A stretch of DNA of 64,000 bases from DASPJQ01 sp035299065 (GCA_035299065.1 DATGXI010000011.1:22427-86426), one strand, 5' to 3'; positions 56,783 to 64,000 are shown, counted from the first letter of the stretch. Notes: generated by a model from the sequence alone, not told the origin. A program made the numbers and translations.

Positions 56783-57904
56783 ATGAAAAAAATACTTTTA
56801 CCCCTGTTGGTTTGCTTTGCATGGAATGCGAGTGGCCAGTTAACTTTTCCGCCTGATGCCGACAATGAAAAATCACGTGTCAGCCAATGGATAGGTCCTG
56901 TTGAAATTACCATTACTTACAATAGCCCTAACGTTCATACCGATGATGGAGCCGACCGTACCGGACATATTTGGGGCGACTTAGTGCCTTATGGTTTTAC
57001 CGATCCACGATTCGGTACATCAAAATCATCACCATGGCGGGCCGGAGCAAATGAAAACACAACTATTTCTTTTTCGCATGATGTAAAAATTGAAGGAAAG
57101 GAACTGCAAGCAGGAACATATGGCTTTTTTATAGCCGTTGAAAGAGAAAAACCGTGGACGCTCATCTTTTCAAAAAACAGCACCAGTTGGGGGCATTACT
57201 TTTACGATGAAAAAGACGATGCTTTGCGCGTACAGGTTAATGCAAAAGATTCTGAATTTACTGAATGGTTAACGTATGGATTTGAAAACCGCCTGCCAAA
57301 CACATGTACCGCTTACCTGCAATGGGAAAAAAAGAAAATAGCATTTAAAATTGACGTGGAAGATGTAAATGGAATTTATCTTGCCGGGATTAAAAACGAT
57401 TTGAAAGGTGCAGCAGGTTTTGACTGGAAAAACTGGCAAAGTGCCGCTATATTTTGTGCGAGCAATAATTACCAGTTGGAAGAAGCATTGAAATTTGCTG
57501 AAGCCGCTATTAGCATGCGCTTTGTGGGTGTCGAAAATTTTCAGACCCTGCAAACCAAAGCAAGCGTATTAGAAGCCATGGGGAAAAACGATGAAGCTTC
57601 GGCAACCATGAACAAAGCGCTGCGCCATTCGTCAGCTGGTGTTTTTGATGTGCACACCTATGCCAAACAACTGTTAAGCGAGGGTAAAAAAGAAAAAGCG
57701 CTTGAGATTTTTAAATTGAATAAGGAATTGCATCCTGAAGAAAAATTCGTAACTTATGTTGGACTTGCACGCGGCTATACCGCCAACAACGACAAAAAGA
57801 ATGCGATAAAGAATTGGGAGATTGCTATAAAAAATTTACCAGCCGACCAAAAAATGTATTTACCGCAATACGAAGCTGAATTGAAAAAACTTAAAGAGAG
57901 TTAA
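56783..57904 (+). CDS. DUF2911 domain and TPR-like protein, secreted
   Basis: A 373-aa protein with a signal peptide (1-18, ending WNASGQ). Residues about 25-180 form a DUF2911 domain, with the hallmark pattern VEITITYNSPNV, WGDLVPYG, WRAGANENTTISFS, LQAGTYGFF and WTLIFSKNSTSWG. The second half (about 215-370) is a set of TPR-like helical repeats (EALKFAEAAISMRF, EAMGKNDEASATMNKAL, KEKALEIFKLNKELHPEE). Periplasmic; function unknown. It starts 12 nt after the TolC gene and precedes the DPP-IV gene by 18 nt, so read-through from the export operon is possible. Confidence 0.88.
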   Translation: MKKILLPLLVCFAWNASGQLTFPPDADNEKSRVSQWIGPVEITITYNSPNVHTDDGADRTGHIWGDLVPYGFTDPRFGTSKSSPWRAGANENTTISFSHDVKIEGKELQAGTYGFFIAVEREKPWTLIFSKNSTSWGHYFYDEKDDALRVQVNAKDSEFTEWLTYGFENRLPNTCTAYLQWEKKKIAFKIDVEDVNGIYLAGIKNDLKGAAGFDWKNWQSAAIFCASNNYQLEEALKFAEAAISMRFVGVENFQTLQTKASVLEAMGKNDEASATMNKALRHSSAGVFDVHTYAKQLLSEGKKEKALEIFKLNKELHPEEKFVTYVGLARGYTANNDKKNAIKNWEIAIKNLPADQKMYLPQYEAELKKLKES

Positions 57905-57922
57905 TCTCGTTCCATACACACC

Positions 57923-60112
57923 ATGAAAAAAATAATTGTTTATACCGCTTTGTATTTTTGCACCCTTAATGCATATAGCCAGCAAACCTATGCAAACCTG
58001 CAGGAAGCACTTGGTGCGCAAAGTAGTCTATCTGGCGGAAACGGGCCTGCAAGCGTGAACTGGATTGAAGGTGGAAAACGGTACTCCTATAAAAACAATG
58101 ATGGAAGCATTTACCTGTATGACCCGGCTTCCAAAAAGGATGAACTTATTTTTGATGCCACCAAAGTCACATTTCCAGCCTCGGAAAAATTATTCGATTA
58201 TGAAACGTTTGAATGGTCAAACGATTTTAAATTTTTAGTGTTCAGGACCAACGTAAGGCAGGTTTGGCGTAACTCGGGTTATGCCGATTACTACCTGTAT
58301 TCCATTGCAACAAAAAAACTCGAATTGGTTGCCAGGGATGCCTATACCGCCCAGCTTTCACCTGACGGGACAAAAATAGGGTTTGAGCGCGAAGGAAATT
58401 TATTTGTAACCGAACTGGCAAACAAAAAAGAAAAACAATTGACCAGTGATGCAGGAAAAGCCTTTTTCAATGGCCGCTTTGGCTGGGCTTACGAAGAAGA
58501 ATGGGGTTTGGTACAGGCATGGGAGTGGAGTGCCGATGGAAAAAACATTGCATTCTGGCAAACCGATGAACGCGAAGTGCCATGGTACCAATATACCAAT
58601 TACGATGGGTTTGATGAAAAATACGAGGCAATTCCTTATCCGCGTGTTGGCGACAAAAATCCGGTTGTAAAAATTGGGGTTATAAACCTTGAAACCGCTA
58701 AAAACACCTGGATGAATGTAGAATGTGGCGATGATTATATACCGCGCATATACTGGACCGCTGATCCGGGTAAACTGGCCATTGTACACATAAACCGAAA
58801 GCAAAATCACATGCAATTGTTTTTTGCCGACATTAAAACCGGTGATGCGAAAAAAATATTTGAAGAAAAATCTGAAACATGGCTTGAGGTATTCAGTTTT
58901 GGAGCTACCATCATGCATTATTTTTATTTTCCGCAAAAGACAAAAGAATTTTTCTGGAAATCAGAGCGCGATGGCTTTTCACACGTTTACCGTTATGATT
59001 ACGAAGGAAAACTCATTAACCAGGTTACCAGCGGCAACTGGGATGTGGTAAAAGTGGTGTATACCGATGATGCCAAAAAACTGGCTTATTACACATCCAC
59101 CGAAGTTTCACCACTGGAAGCGCATTTGTACGTGGTAGGATTTGATGGGAAAGGAAAAAAGAAACTGACCAGTGTGCCCGGGCACCACAAAATTAATTTT
59201 GGCGGTAAATATTACATTGACACCTACTCATCAACCACCATGCCCAAACAGGTTGACCTTTGCGATGCATCCGGAAAAGTGGTTAAGGAACTCGAGAACA
59301 ATGTCAGCGTTATTGATTTTTTGAAAGACCACGTTTATGCAAAAGCAGAACTGGTGCAGTTTACAACTGAAGACGGGCAAAAAATTGACATCAGCATTAT
59401 TAAACCAACCAACTTTGACCCGAATAAAAAATATCCTGCCGTGTTGGACGTGTATGGCGGGCCCGAACATCAATCGGTATTCAATCAATTTGAAACAAAT
59501 GGCTGGCGACAATATATGGCGCAAAAAGGATATGCAATTGTGCAGGTGAACAACCGTGGCAGTTCAGGTTATGGGTTAAAATTCAAAAGCTGCGTGTATG
59601 CAAAACTTGGCCATTGGGAATGTTATGATTTTGCCCAAACCGCAAAGTATTTGGCAAAGCAATCGTGGATTGACGGACAAAAAATTGCCATCAAAGGACA
59701 TAGTTATGGGGGCTACACTTCAGCCTACTCTATTTTTAATTATCCCGATGTGTTTGCGGCCGCTTTGGTTACAGCTCCGGTGAGTGACTGGCGCATTTAC
59801 GATGCCATTTATACCGAAAGGTTCATGGGACTTGAAGGTGAAAATAAAACCAATTACGATAAAAGTTCAGTTTTACCCTATGTAAAAAACCTGAAAGGAA
59901 AAATGCTACTGGTGCATTCAACTTACGATGACAATGTGCACGTGCGAAACACCATGCAATTGCTTTCGGCTTTGGTGGACAATAGAAAAGACGTGGATTT
60001 TAAATTGTATACCCACGGTGGACATGGTGTTGCCCATAATTTTTCAAGTTATGTGTTGTTGCAGCAACAGTATGTTGATTTTTTGGAAAAATGTTTTTAT
60101 AAAAAAGATTAG
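57923..60112 (+). CDS. Dipeptidyl peptidase IV (S9B family)
   Basis: A 729-aa exopeptidase that removes X-Pro dipeptides from peptide N-termini. A signal peptide (1-19, ending LNAYSQ) puts it in the periplasm or on the outer membrane. The N-terminal beta-propeller (about 40-470) carries the double-Glu motif YEEEWGL, which binds the substrate's free N-terminus. The C-terminal alpha/beta hydrolase has the triad S594 (GHSYGGY), D669 (YDDNVH) and H701 (GGHGVAH). Length and motifs fit DPP-IV rather than the endopeptidase relatives. It lies downstream of the DUF2911 gene and is followed by a large palindrome and a terminator. Confidence 0.95.
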   Translation: MKKIIVYTALYFCTLNAYSQQTYANLQEALGAQSSLSGGNGPASVNWIEGGKRYSYKNNDGSIYLYDPASKKDELIFDATKVTFPASEKLFDYETFEWSNDFKFLVFRTNVRQVWRNSGYADYYLYSIATKKLELVARDAYTAQLSPDGTKIGFEREGNLFVTELANKKEKQLTSDAGKAFFNGRFGWAYEEEWGLVQAWEWSADGKNIAFWQTDEREVPWYQYTNYDGFDEKYEAIPYPRVGDKNPVVKIGVINLETAKNTWMNVECGDDYIPRIYWTADPGKLAIVHINRKQNHMQLFFADIKTGDAKKIFEEKSETWLEVFSFGATIMHYFYFPQKTKEFFWKSERDGFSHVYRYDYEGKLINQVTSGNWDVVKVVYTDDAKKLAYYTSTEVSPLEAHLYVVGFDGKGKKKLTSVPGHHKINFGGKYYIDTYSSTTMPKQVDLCDASGKVVKELENNVSVIDFLKDHVYAKAELVQFTTEDGQKIDISIIKPTNFDPNKKYPAVLDVYGGPEHQSVFNQFETNGWRQYMAQKGYAIVQVNNRGSSGYGLKFKSCVYAKLGHWECYDFAQTAKYLAKQSWIDGQKIAIKGHSYGGYTSAYSIFNYPDVFAAALVTAPVSDWRIYDAIYTERFMGLEGENKTNYDKSSVLPYVKNLKGKMLLVHSTYDDNVHVRNTMQLLSALVDNRKDVDFKLYTHGGHGVAHNFSSYVLLQQQYVDFLEKCFYKKD

Positions 60113-60122
60113 AGGTTCTCTT

Positions 60123-60190
60123 GTATTATGCTGACTTGACCGGTAATTAAAAGAAAATTGAATTTTCTTTCATGTCAGTCAGCACAATAC
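60123..60190. repeat. 68-nt imperfect palindrome with nested perfect hairpin
   Basis: Outer arms GTATTATGCTGACTTGAC (60123-60140) and GTCAGTCAGCACAATAC (60174-60190) pair with one mismatch and one bulge. Between them AAAGAAAATT and AATTTTCTTT (60150-60170) make a second perfect 10-bp dyad. It has no T tail, and the real terminator lies 48 nt further on. It may be a mobile-element remnant, an RNA-processing hairpin or a protein site. Confidence 0.7.
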
Positions 60191-60237
60191 CCGACTTTTT
60201 AATGGATTAAGGTTGGTATTGGTTCCTGTTTTAGTAG

Positions 60238-60273
60238 CGCCATGTTCTGATTTTCAGGGCATGGCGTTTTTTA
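60238..60273 (+). terminator. Terminator downstream of the DPP-IV gene
   Basis: CGCCATG (60238-60244) pairs with CATGGCG (60260-60266), with an inner CTG/CAG pair, followed by TTTTTTTATTTT. Confidence 0.85.
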
Positions 60274-60282
60274 TTTTGGCTA

Positions 60283-60316
60283 TTTGCTAAACCAATCCAA
60301 AAACAGTTTACTTTAG
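60283..60316 (+). promoter_or_regulatory. Promoter candidate of the TetR gene
   Basis: TTTG (60283-60286) and TACTTTAG (60309-60316, 7 of 8 to TAnnTTTG) with 22 nt between. The -7 element runs into the palindrome at 60314-60333. Confidence 0.4.
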
Positions 60317-60333
60317 CGACTACTAAGTCGCTA
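60314..60333. promoter_or_regulatory. Palindromic operator candidate for the TetR regulator
   Basis: TAGCGACT (60314-60321), ACTA, AGTCGCTA (60326-60333): a perfect 8-bp inverted repeat over the -7 element/start region and 4 nt before the ATG of a TetR gene. Size and place fit autorepression. Confidence 0.65.
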
Positions 60334-60337
60334 CTAT

Positions 60338-61000
60338 ATGGTCGCTTTAAAAACGTTTAAAAATTTACCACAAGAAAGGCAAGATGAAATTATTGCTGTT
60401 TGCTTACGCGAGTTTGCCGTGAACGGGTATCAGCACGCATCGCTTGGTAACATTATTGCTGAACTGGAAATTGCCAAAGGCAGTTTTTACCGGTACTTTG
60501 AAAATAAAAAATCGCTTTACCTTTTTTTACTGGACCATTGTGCTGAAATACGTTTGCAACACGACTCAAAAATGGTTCCTGACCCATCGGGCAATTATTT
60601 TGACCGGATGCTCCAGCACTTTAAAGGGAAAATAAAGTTTGATAAGGACCATCCCCTTGCAAGCGCATTCTTACATACAGTGCTGGAAGAAAAGAACAAC
60701 GATGAGATAAGCGATATTCAATTCCGCAGCAAAGAAAAAATTCTCAAACTTATTCGCCCGCTGGTTGCCCAACAGGTAAAGGATAAAAAATTGCGGAAAG
60801 ACATTGACCAGGACCTGGTGAGTTATATGTCACTGCAAATGAATTTATCCATTTTGGACTATATAGCACACAAACATAAAATTGATTACAGAGAGAATAT
60901 AAAAAAAGGGAAACCGCTTTACGGTATTTCTGAAAAAGAAATGCTCAAGGCAGGAAAGGAATTTATGGAGATTTTCAGGAGGGGGATTGCTGTTATTTAA
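60338..61000 (+). CDS. TetR/AcrR-family transcriptional regulator
   Basis: A 220-aa regulator. The N-terminal helix-turn-helix (about 10-60) shows the TetR signature: EIIAVCLREFAVNGYQHASL, then NIIAELEIAKGSFYRYFENKKSLYLFLL. The rest is the helical ligand-binding/dimerisation domain, with no recognisable ligand. It starts 4 nt after a perfect palindrome that is probably its own operator. The genes behind it (small membrane protein, alpha/beta hydrolase) are separated by duplicated repeats, so whether it controls them is uncertain. Its stop codon is supplied by the first copy of that repeat. Confidence 0.93.
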   Translation: MVALKTFKNLPQERQDEIIAVCLREFAVNGYQHASLGNIIAELEIAKGSFYRYFENKKSLYLFLLDHCAEIRLQHDSKMVPDPSGNYFDRMLQHFKGKIKFDKDHPLASAFLHTVLEEKNNDEISDIQFRSKEKILKLIRPLVAQQVKDKKLRKDIDQDLVSYMSLQMNLSILDYIAHKHKIDYRENIKKGKPLYGISEKEMLKAGKEFMEIFRRGIAVI

Positions 61001-61135
61001 CCGCAGAGGGTACAGAGAAAAACAGCCACAGATAACACAGATTCTCACAGATTACAATATACAAAATGAATGAAGAAATTAAACATTTTTAACCACAGAG
61101 GGCACAGAGAAAAACAGCCACAGATAACACAGATT
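60996..61135. repeat. Duplicated 48-bp intergenic repeat (CACAGAG...CACAGATT type)
   Basis: Copies at 60996-61043 and 61088-61135 share 46 of 48 bases, starting TTTAACC and ending AACACAGATT. Each is followed by a similar ACAAAATGAAT segment, so the period is 92 bp. Between them an ATG at 61066 opens a mini-frame MNEEIKHF that is stopped by the second copy; the next ATG (61150) starts the real gene. The repeat is of a kind scattered in many Bacteroidota genomes. A fragment of similar style, AAATCTGCGGGATCAG with AGATCTGCG, lies at 61444-61470. Confidence 0.9.
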
Positions 61136-61149
61136 AAAATATATACAAA

Positions 61150-61443
61150 ATGAATACAGGCGTTAAACATCAAAAAAAATGGACAATTGCAGCAGGAATT
61201 GCCCAGGTAATTGTTATACTGGCAATGGTGCGATGCATTGGCGAGTGTTTCAGGTTAAATTACACCAATGAAATTTCGCCTGGATTTTCCGAATTAAAAC
61301 CCTTCTTAATCGGTGCAATGGCTTGCGGAATCTCGGTCATGGTCATGCTTACCCTCTCTTTCTTTAATCAACGTAAAAGTATACTTGCGGCTGCTGTTCT
61401 CACTATTGCCGTACTTGTATACATTAAATCTGCCTATTTATAA
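61150..61443 (+). CDS. Small integral membrane protein of unknown function (97 aa)
   Basis: Three hydrophobic helices: about 11-29 (WTIAAGIAQVIVILAMV), 51-70 (FLIGAMACGISVMVMLTLSF) and 76-96 (SILAAAVLTIAVLVYIKSA). A short charged loop (CFRLNYTNEISPGFSELK) lies between the first two. I recognise no family. It lies between two tracts of dispersed repeats, 149 nt after the TetR gene and 52 nt before the alpha/beta hydrolase, and could be a target of the TetR protein. Confidence 0.65.
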   Translation: MNTGVKHQKKWTIAAGIAQVIVILAMVRCIGECFRLNYTNEISPGFSELKPFLIGAMACGISVMVMLTLSFFNQRKSILAAAVLTIAVLVYIKSAYL

Positions 61444-61495
61444 AAAATCTGCGGGATCAGTGAGATCTGCGCGCCATTTAATATAATAAATCGTT

Positions 61496-62383
61496 ATGAA
61501 AAAATCCCATTACAAAACCCCGACCGACCTTGAATGGTTTCAGGACTGGGAAAAACGTGTACTTGCACAAAGCAGCATTCCTTTTCAACACACTTATGCC
61601 GAAACCAATTTTGGCAAAACGCACATATACACGCACAATGCCGAAAACACTAACCTGCCTGCAGTATTTTGCTTACCGGGCATGCGTACAAGTGGGGCCT
61701 ACTGGATTTTGAACAACAGCATGGTTCGTTTTAAAAACACGCACCGTATTTTTATTCTTGACAACATTGGACAGCCTGGCCTGAGTGCCGGCACGAATCC
61801 CAATGTAAAAACAAGTGAGTATGGAAAATGGATTAAAGAAGTGCTTGCGTTTTTCAACATAGAAAAAGCTTTTTTTATTGGAGCTTCGTTCGGTTGCCAG
61901 TTAATTGTAAAACTATCGCAGGTTGCGCCTTCAGCAATTGAAAAGGCTTGTTTTATTTGCCCCGGAGGCATTAACCAGATTGGCATGACCTGGAAAAATT
62001 TAAGTTCTAACATGTTTTTGATCTGGTTCAAAAACGAAAAGCGCAACCAGCAATTTATTTCGAACGTTATTTATGGCAGCACATTCAAACTAACTGGAAA
62101 AGCACATGAATTGCTTAGTGAATCGGTGCTTGAAACGGTGAAACGTTTTGTTATGAAAACCGGTTTACCTTACCCTGCCAAAAAAGAAGAATTTGCGAAC
62201 ATGAAAATGCCTTTATTGGTTTTACCGGGACAGGACGATCCCATGTTTCCACCTGCTAAATTATTAAAACGCATACAGGAAGTATTCCCCGTTCAACCTA
62301 AATTTGAGGTGCTTGAAGGACATGGACATGGAAGTGAGTGTTCGCCTACTGCGCTTCAAAAAGCATATGATTTCTTAAACTAA
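61496..62383 (+). CDS. Alpha/beta hydrolase
   Basis: A 295-aa hydrolase without a signal peptide, so cytoplasmic. The oxyanion segment FCLPGMRTSGAYW (58-70), the nucleophile elbow GASFG with S131, the acid D247/D248 in LPGQDDPMFP and the base H276 or H278 in EGHGHGSE are all in place. The substrate cannot be inferred; carboxylesterase or lactonase-type activity is possible. It follows the 97-aa membrane protein and ends at a bidirectional terminator shared with the RHH gene. Confidence 0.9.
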   Translation: MKKSHYKTPTDLEWFQDWEKRVLAQSSIPFQHTYAETNFGKTHIYTHNAENTNLPAVFCLPGMRTSGAYWILNNSMVRFKNTHRIFILDNIGQPGLSAGTNPNVKTSEYGKWIKEVLAFFNIEKAFFIGASFGCQLIVKLSQVAPSAIEKACFICPGGINQIGMTWKNLSSNMFLIWFKNEKRNQQFISNVIYGSTFKLTGKAHELLSESVLETVKRFVMKTGLPYPAKKEEFANMKMPLLVLPGQDDPMFPPAKLLKRIQEVFPVQPKFEVLEGHGHGSECSPTALQKAYDFLN

Positions 62384-62385
62384 AA

Positions 62386-62420
62386 AATCCCCGCTTTAAG
62401 CAGGGATTCTATTTATTTTT
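62386..62420. terminator. Bidirectional terminator between the hydrolase and the RHH gene
   Basis: AATCCC (62386-62391) and GGGATT (62403-62408) form the stem base, GCT/AGC the top. T runs lie on both sides (AAAAA at 62382-62387 for the minus strand, TATTTATTTTTT for the plus strand). Confidence 0.8.
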
Positions 62421-62592
62421 TCTTTTTATCTGGTTTGCTTCGTCCGCTTTCCCGCAGCGCCTTTTGGAGCAAAAATTCAATTTGCCCATTTACACTGCGA
62501 AACTCATCGTTGGCCCATTTCTCAATATCCTTGAGCATATCGGCATTGATGCGTAATGCAAACGCTTTTTTATCTGGTTTTTCTTCCGCCAT
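62413..62592 (-). CDS. Arc-like ribbon-helix-helix DNA-binding protein (59 aa)
   Basis: A short gene read from ATG 62592 to TAA 62413. The product begins MAEEKPDKKAFALRIN: the KKAFALRI strand, then ADMLKDIEKWANDEF and SVNGQIEFLLQKALRES helices, the ribbon-helix-helix fold of Arc/MetJ-type repressors, with a lysine-rich tail (SKPDKKKK). Its ATG overlaps the stop of the SPFH gene (TAATG), so the two are translated together. The family acts as small dimeric DNA binders that often autoregulate. The three GATAT repeats spaced 11 bp before the SPFH start are a good candidate operator. It is not preceded by a toxin gene, so an antitoxin role is less likely. Confidence 0.85.
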   Translation of the reverse strand: MAEEKPDKKAFALRINADMLKDIEKWANDEFRSVNGQIEFLLQKALRESGRSKPDKKKK

Positions 62593-63446
62593 TAATTGTG
62601 TAAAGTACCGGCATTAATTACAGGACTCACGGTTTTATCGCCACATAAAACTACCAATAAATTACTTACCATGGCTGCTTTACGCTCTTCGTCCAGGTGA
62701 ACAATTTCTTTTTCCGATAATTTGGCCAGCGCCATTTCCACCATTCCTACCGCACCTTCAACAATTTGTTTACGGGCTGCAACCACCGCTGTTGCCTGCT
62801 GACGTTGCAACATAGCGTGTGCAATTTCAGCTGCATAAGCCAGGTGACTAATGCGTGCCTCAATTACTTTAATACCAGCAGGCGCTAACCGTTCGTTCAA
62901 TTCCTTTTCAAGCATTTCATTTACTTTGTCGGCACCGGCACGCAGGGTTAAATGCGCTTCAACATCGTCAAACGTATCGTACGGATAAGTACCCGCCAGG
63001 TGGCGCACCGCAGCTTCACTTTGAATGGATACGTATTGTATATAATTGTCAACTTCAAAAACAGCTTTTGCGGTGTCTTCAACCTGCCATACAATTACAG
63101 CTGCAATTTCAATGGGATTACCAATGCTGTCATTTACTTTTAACGATTGGCCGTTGTGGTTACGTGCACGAAGTGAAACTTTTCTGCGGGCGTAAAACGG
63201 ATTTACCCATAAAAACCCGTAGGTTTTCACGCTTCCCTTGTAATCACCAAAAAGTGTACATACCACCGACTCGTTGGGATTTACAATCAGGAATCCTTTG
63301 GCCATGAATGCAAATAACAGGATGGGAACAATACCCATGGGTATTATTTCTAAAATAAATCCGGCAATACTTGTTCCTAGTAACGCAATGGACAAAAGGA
63401 GCACGCCATACCCGGAAATGGGCTTGATGTTTTTTTCAGTTATCAT
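62592..63446 (-). CDS. SPFH (stomatin/prohibitin-like) domain membrane protein
   Basis: A 284-aa SPFH protein. The N-terminal hydrophobic hairpin (about 13-50: YGVLLLSIALLG and MGIVPILLFAFMAKG) is followed by the SPFH beta domain (VNPNESVVCTLFGDYKGSV, GFLWVNPF...VSLRARNH) and the coiled-coil/helical part with the stomatin phrase LEKELNERLAPAGIKVIEARI and the AEIAHAMLQRQQATAVVAARK helix. Such proteins build membrane microdomain rings or scaffolds. This form is often found with a small RHH regulator, as here. Promoter/operator: the 11-bp repeats just upstream. Confidence 0.92.
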   Translation of the reverse strand: MITEKNIKPISGYGVLLLSIALLGTSIAGFILEIIPMGIVPILLFAFMAKGFLIVNPNESVVCTLFGDYKGSVKTYGFLWVNPFYARRKVSLRARNHNGQSLKVNDSIGNPIEIAAVIVWQVEDTAKAVFEVDNYIQYVSIQSEAAVRHLAGTYPYDTFDDVEAHLTLRAGADKVNEMLEKELNERLAPAGIKVIEARISHLAYAAEIAHAMLQRQQATAVVAARKQIVEGAVGMVEMALAKLSEKEIVHLDEERKAAMVSNLLVVLCGDKTVSPVINAGTLHN

Positions 63447-63450
63447 AGTT

Positions 63451-63483
63451 GATATTATTTTGATATCATAAAGATATTGAAAT
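63451..63483. promoter_or_regulatory. Three 11-bp direct repeats, candidate RHH operator
   Basis: GATATTATTTT, GATATCATAAA and GATATTGAAAT follow each other without gaps (63451-63483), one DNA turn apart, starting 5 nt upstream of the SPFH ATG. RHH proteins commonly bind such phased direct repeats. Confidence 0.55.
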
Positions 63484-63537
63484 AAAACGTTGCCTGATTG
63501 CTAAAAAAACAAAAAAAATTATATCCTTCAACTACTT

Positions 63538-64000
63538 ATGAATCAAAGAATAACCTTTTTTTGGTGGTTTGCAGCAAAGCCACCTGCCCTATTTTATTTA
63601 CTTTTCAAGGGTGAACCCTGTGCAGCGCATTGTACTTACTTCAACATTATTCCGTTTGCAGTCAATGCGTGGGGAAATACTGCAATTGATTCGCTCCGGA
63701 AACTGGGGCACACTGCCAGGCATGATACCACCCGCATAAATGCCTTTATACTTGCGGGCGAAAATTTTTACCCTGATTATCCTGACAGTTGTACCATTTA
63801 TTGGGAAAAGGCCATTCAACTTTGCGACAAAGCCCTGAAAAAACACGGAGGAAAAACCAAAACACGTTTATTGGTTTTAAAGGCAGCCGCCATTAACAAC
63901 ATTGCCATTATTTACACCTTTAGCGGTCAAACCCAGCTCGCACTTGACTGGAACTTTAAAGCATTAAAAATACGCGAGGCGGCAAAAAATGACCACGGCA
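63538..64000 (+). CDS. TPR protein, N-terminal part, cut by the window edge
   Basis: An ATG at 63538 opens a frame that stays open to the end of the window (154 codons). The first ~45 residues (MNQRITFFWWFAAKPPALFY...) are aromatic and not a clean signal peptide. From about residue 47 there is the pattern NTAIDSLRKLGHTARHDTTR, DSCTIYWEKAIQLCDKALKK and AAAINNIAIIYTFSGQTQLALD, clear tetratricopeptide repeats of the type found at the N-terminus of Bacteroidota TPR sensor kinases, SpoIIE phosphatases or LuxR-like regulators. The effector domain is beyond the window. The odd N-terminus may mean that the true start differs or that the leader is frameshifted. Divergent from the SPFH gene. Confidence 0.7.
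   Translation, partial: MNQRITFFWWFAAKPPALFYLLFKGEPCAAHCTYFNIIPFAVNAWGNTAIDSLRKLGHTARHDTTRINAFILAGENFYPDYPDSCTIYWEKAIQLCDKALKKHGGKTKTRLLVLKAAAINNIAIIYTFSGQTQLALDWNFKALKIREAAKNDHG

Noticed and set aside
58400..58936. 178-codon minus-strand frame inside the dipeptidyl peptidase gene
   Set aside because: The sense frame is a complete, motif-verified S9B enzyme; the antisense frame is Phe/Tyr/Lys-rich shadow sequence.
60996..61135. 48-bp direct repeats as ends of an insertion sequence
   Set aside because: They are direct and not inverted, only 44 nt apart, contain no transposase, and resemble dispersed intergenic repeats.
62413..62592. RHH protein as the antitoxin of a toxin-antitoxin pair
   Set aside because: Its coupled partner is an SPFH membrane protein; no RelE/ParE-like toxin frame is next to it.
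1..64000. tRNA, rRNA and riboswitch genes
   Set aside because: I found no cloverleaf, rRNA-like or known riboswitch-like conserved segment in the gaps; all gaps are shorter than about 280 nt.

Overview
The window comes from a member of the Bacteroidota, most probably a gliding or surface-adherent flavobacterium-like lineage. The evidence is consistent: several proteins carry type IX secretion (T9SS) C-terminal sorting domains, there are long SprB-type adhesins, a PorP/SprF protein and a GldB lipoprotein. Promoters of the Bacteroidota form (TTTG - about 19 nt - TAnnTTTG) are visible, Shine-Dalgarno sequences are largely absent, and the DNA is AT-rich. I cannot name the genus. I saw no rRNA, tRNA, transposase, prophage or CRISPR array.

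Layout. 1-1250: start of a secreted protein cut by the window edge, and a sensor histidine kinase. 1.3-6.1 kb: a compact housekeeping operon for fatty-acid initiation, DUF177-rpmF-plsX-fabH-accB-accC, closed by a strong terminator. 6.1-36 kb: a surface-protein island. It holds a lipoprotein, a glycine-rich/SprB/PKD protein (1092 aa), an FG-GAP/HYR protein with a type A sorting domain (1532 aa), and a four-gene minus-strand operon (two paralogous 570-aa type B proteins, a PorP/SprF protein with a SPOR-like tail, and a 2105-aa SprB-like adhesin). Two small secreted proteins and a 2710-aa SprB-like adhesin follow on the plus strand. 36-41 kb: nadE and an outer-membrane barrel protein on the minus strand, then gldB on the plus strand. 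gldB is followed by a 7-bp tandem repeat and two tandem lipoprotein metallopeptidases of archaemetzincin type.

41-45.2 kb: two translationally coupled secreted amidohydrolase-like proteins, one with a degenerate metal site and one double-module. 45.2-56.8 kb: a divergent regulatory/export cluster. An NtrC-type regulator, an NtrY-like kinase and a DinB-family protein read leftward. A membrane-fusion protein, an ABC ATPase, two MacB/FtsX-like permeases and a TolC-like channel read rightward from a near-consensus sigma-54 promoter with a dyad about 100 bp upstream. 56.8-60.1 kb: a DUF2911/TPR protein and a dipeptidyl peptidase IV. 60.3-62.4 kb: a TetR regulator with a palindromic operator candidate, duplicated 48-bp intergenic repeats, a small membrane protein and an alpha/beta hydrolase. 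62.4-64 kb: an SPFH-domain protein coupled to a 59-aa ribbon-helix-helix protein, with three 11-bp-phased GATAT repeats over their start, then the start of a TPR protein cut by the window edge.

The strongest leads for something undescribed are: (i) the gldB - heptanucleotide repeat - twin lipoprotein archaemetzincin locus, where the repeat runs straight into a TTG start; (ii) the PorP/SprF-SPOR fusion inside an operon with three of its likely cargo proteins; (iii) the two distinct flavours of type B sorting domain; and (iv) the SPFH-RHH pair with its helically phased direct repeats. No search or alignment program was run. Family names rest on motif recognition and repeat numbers on reading by eye.
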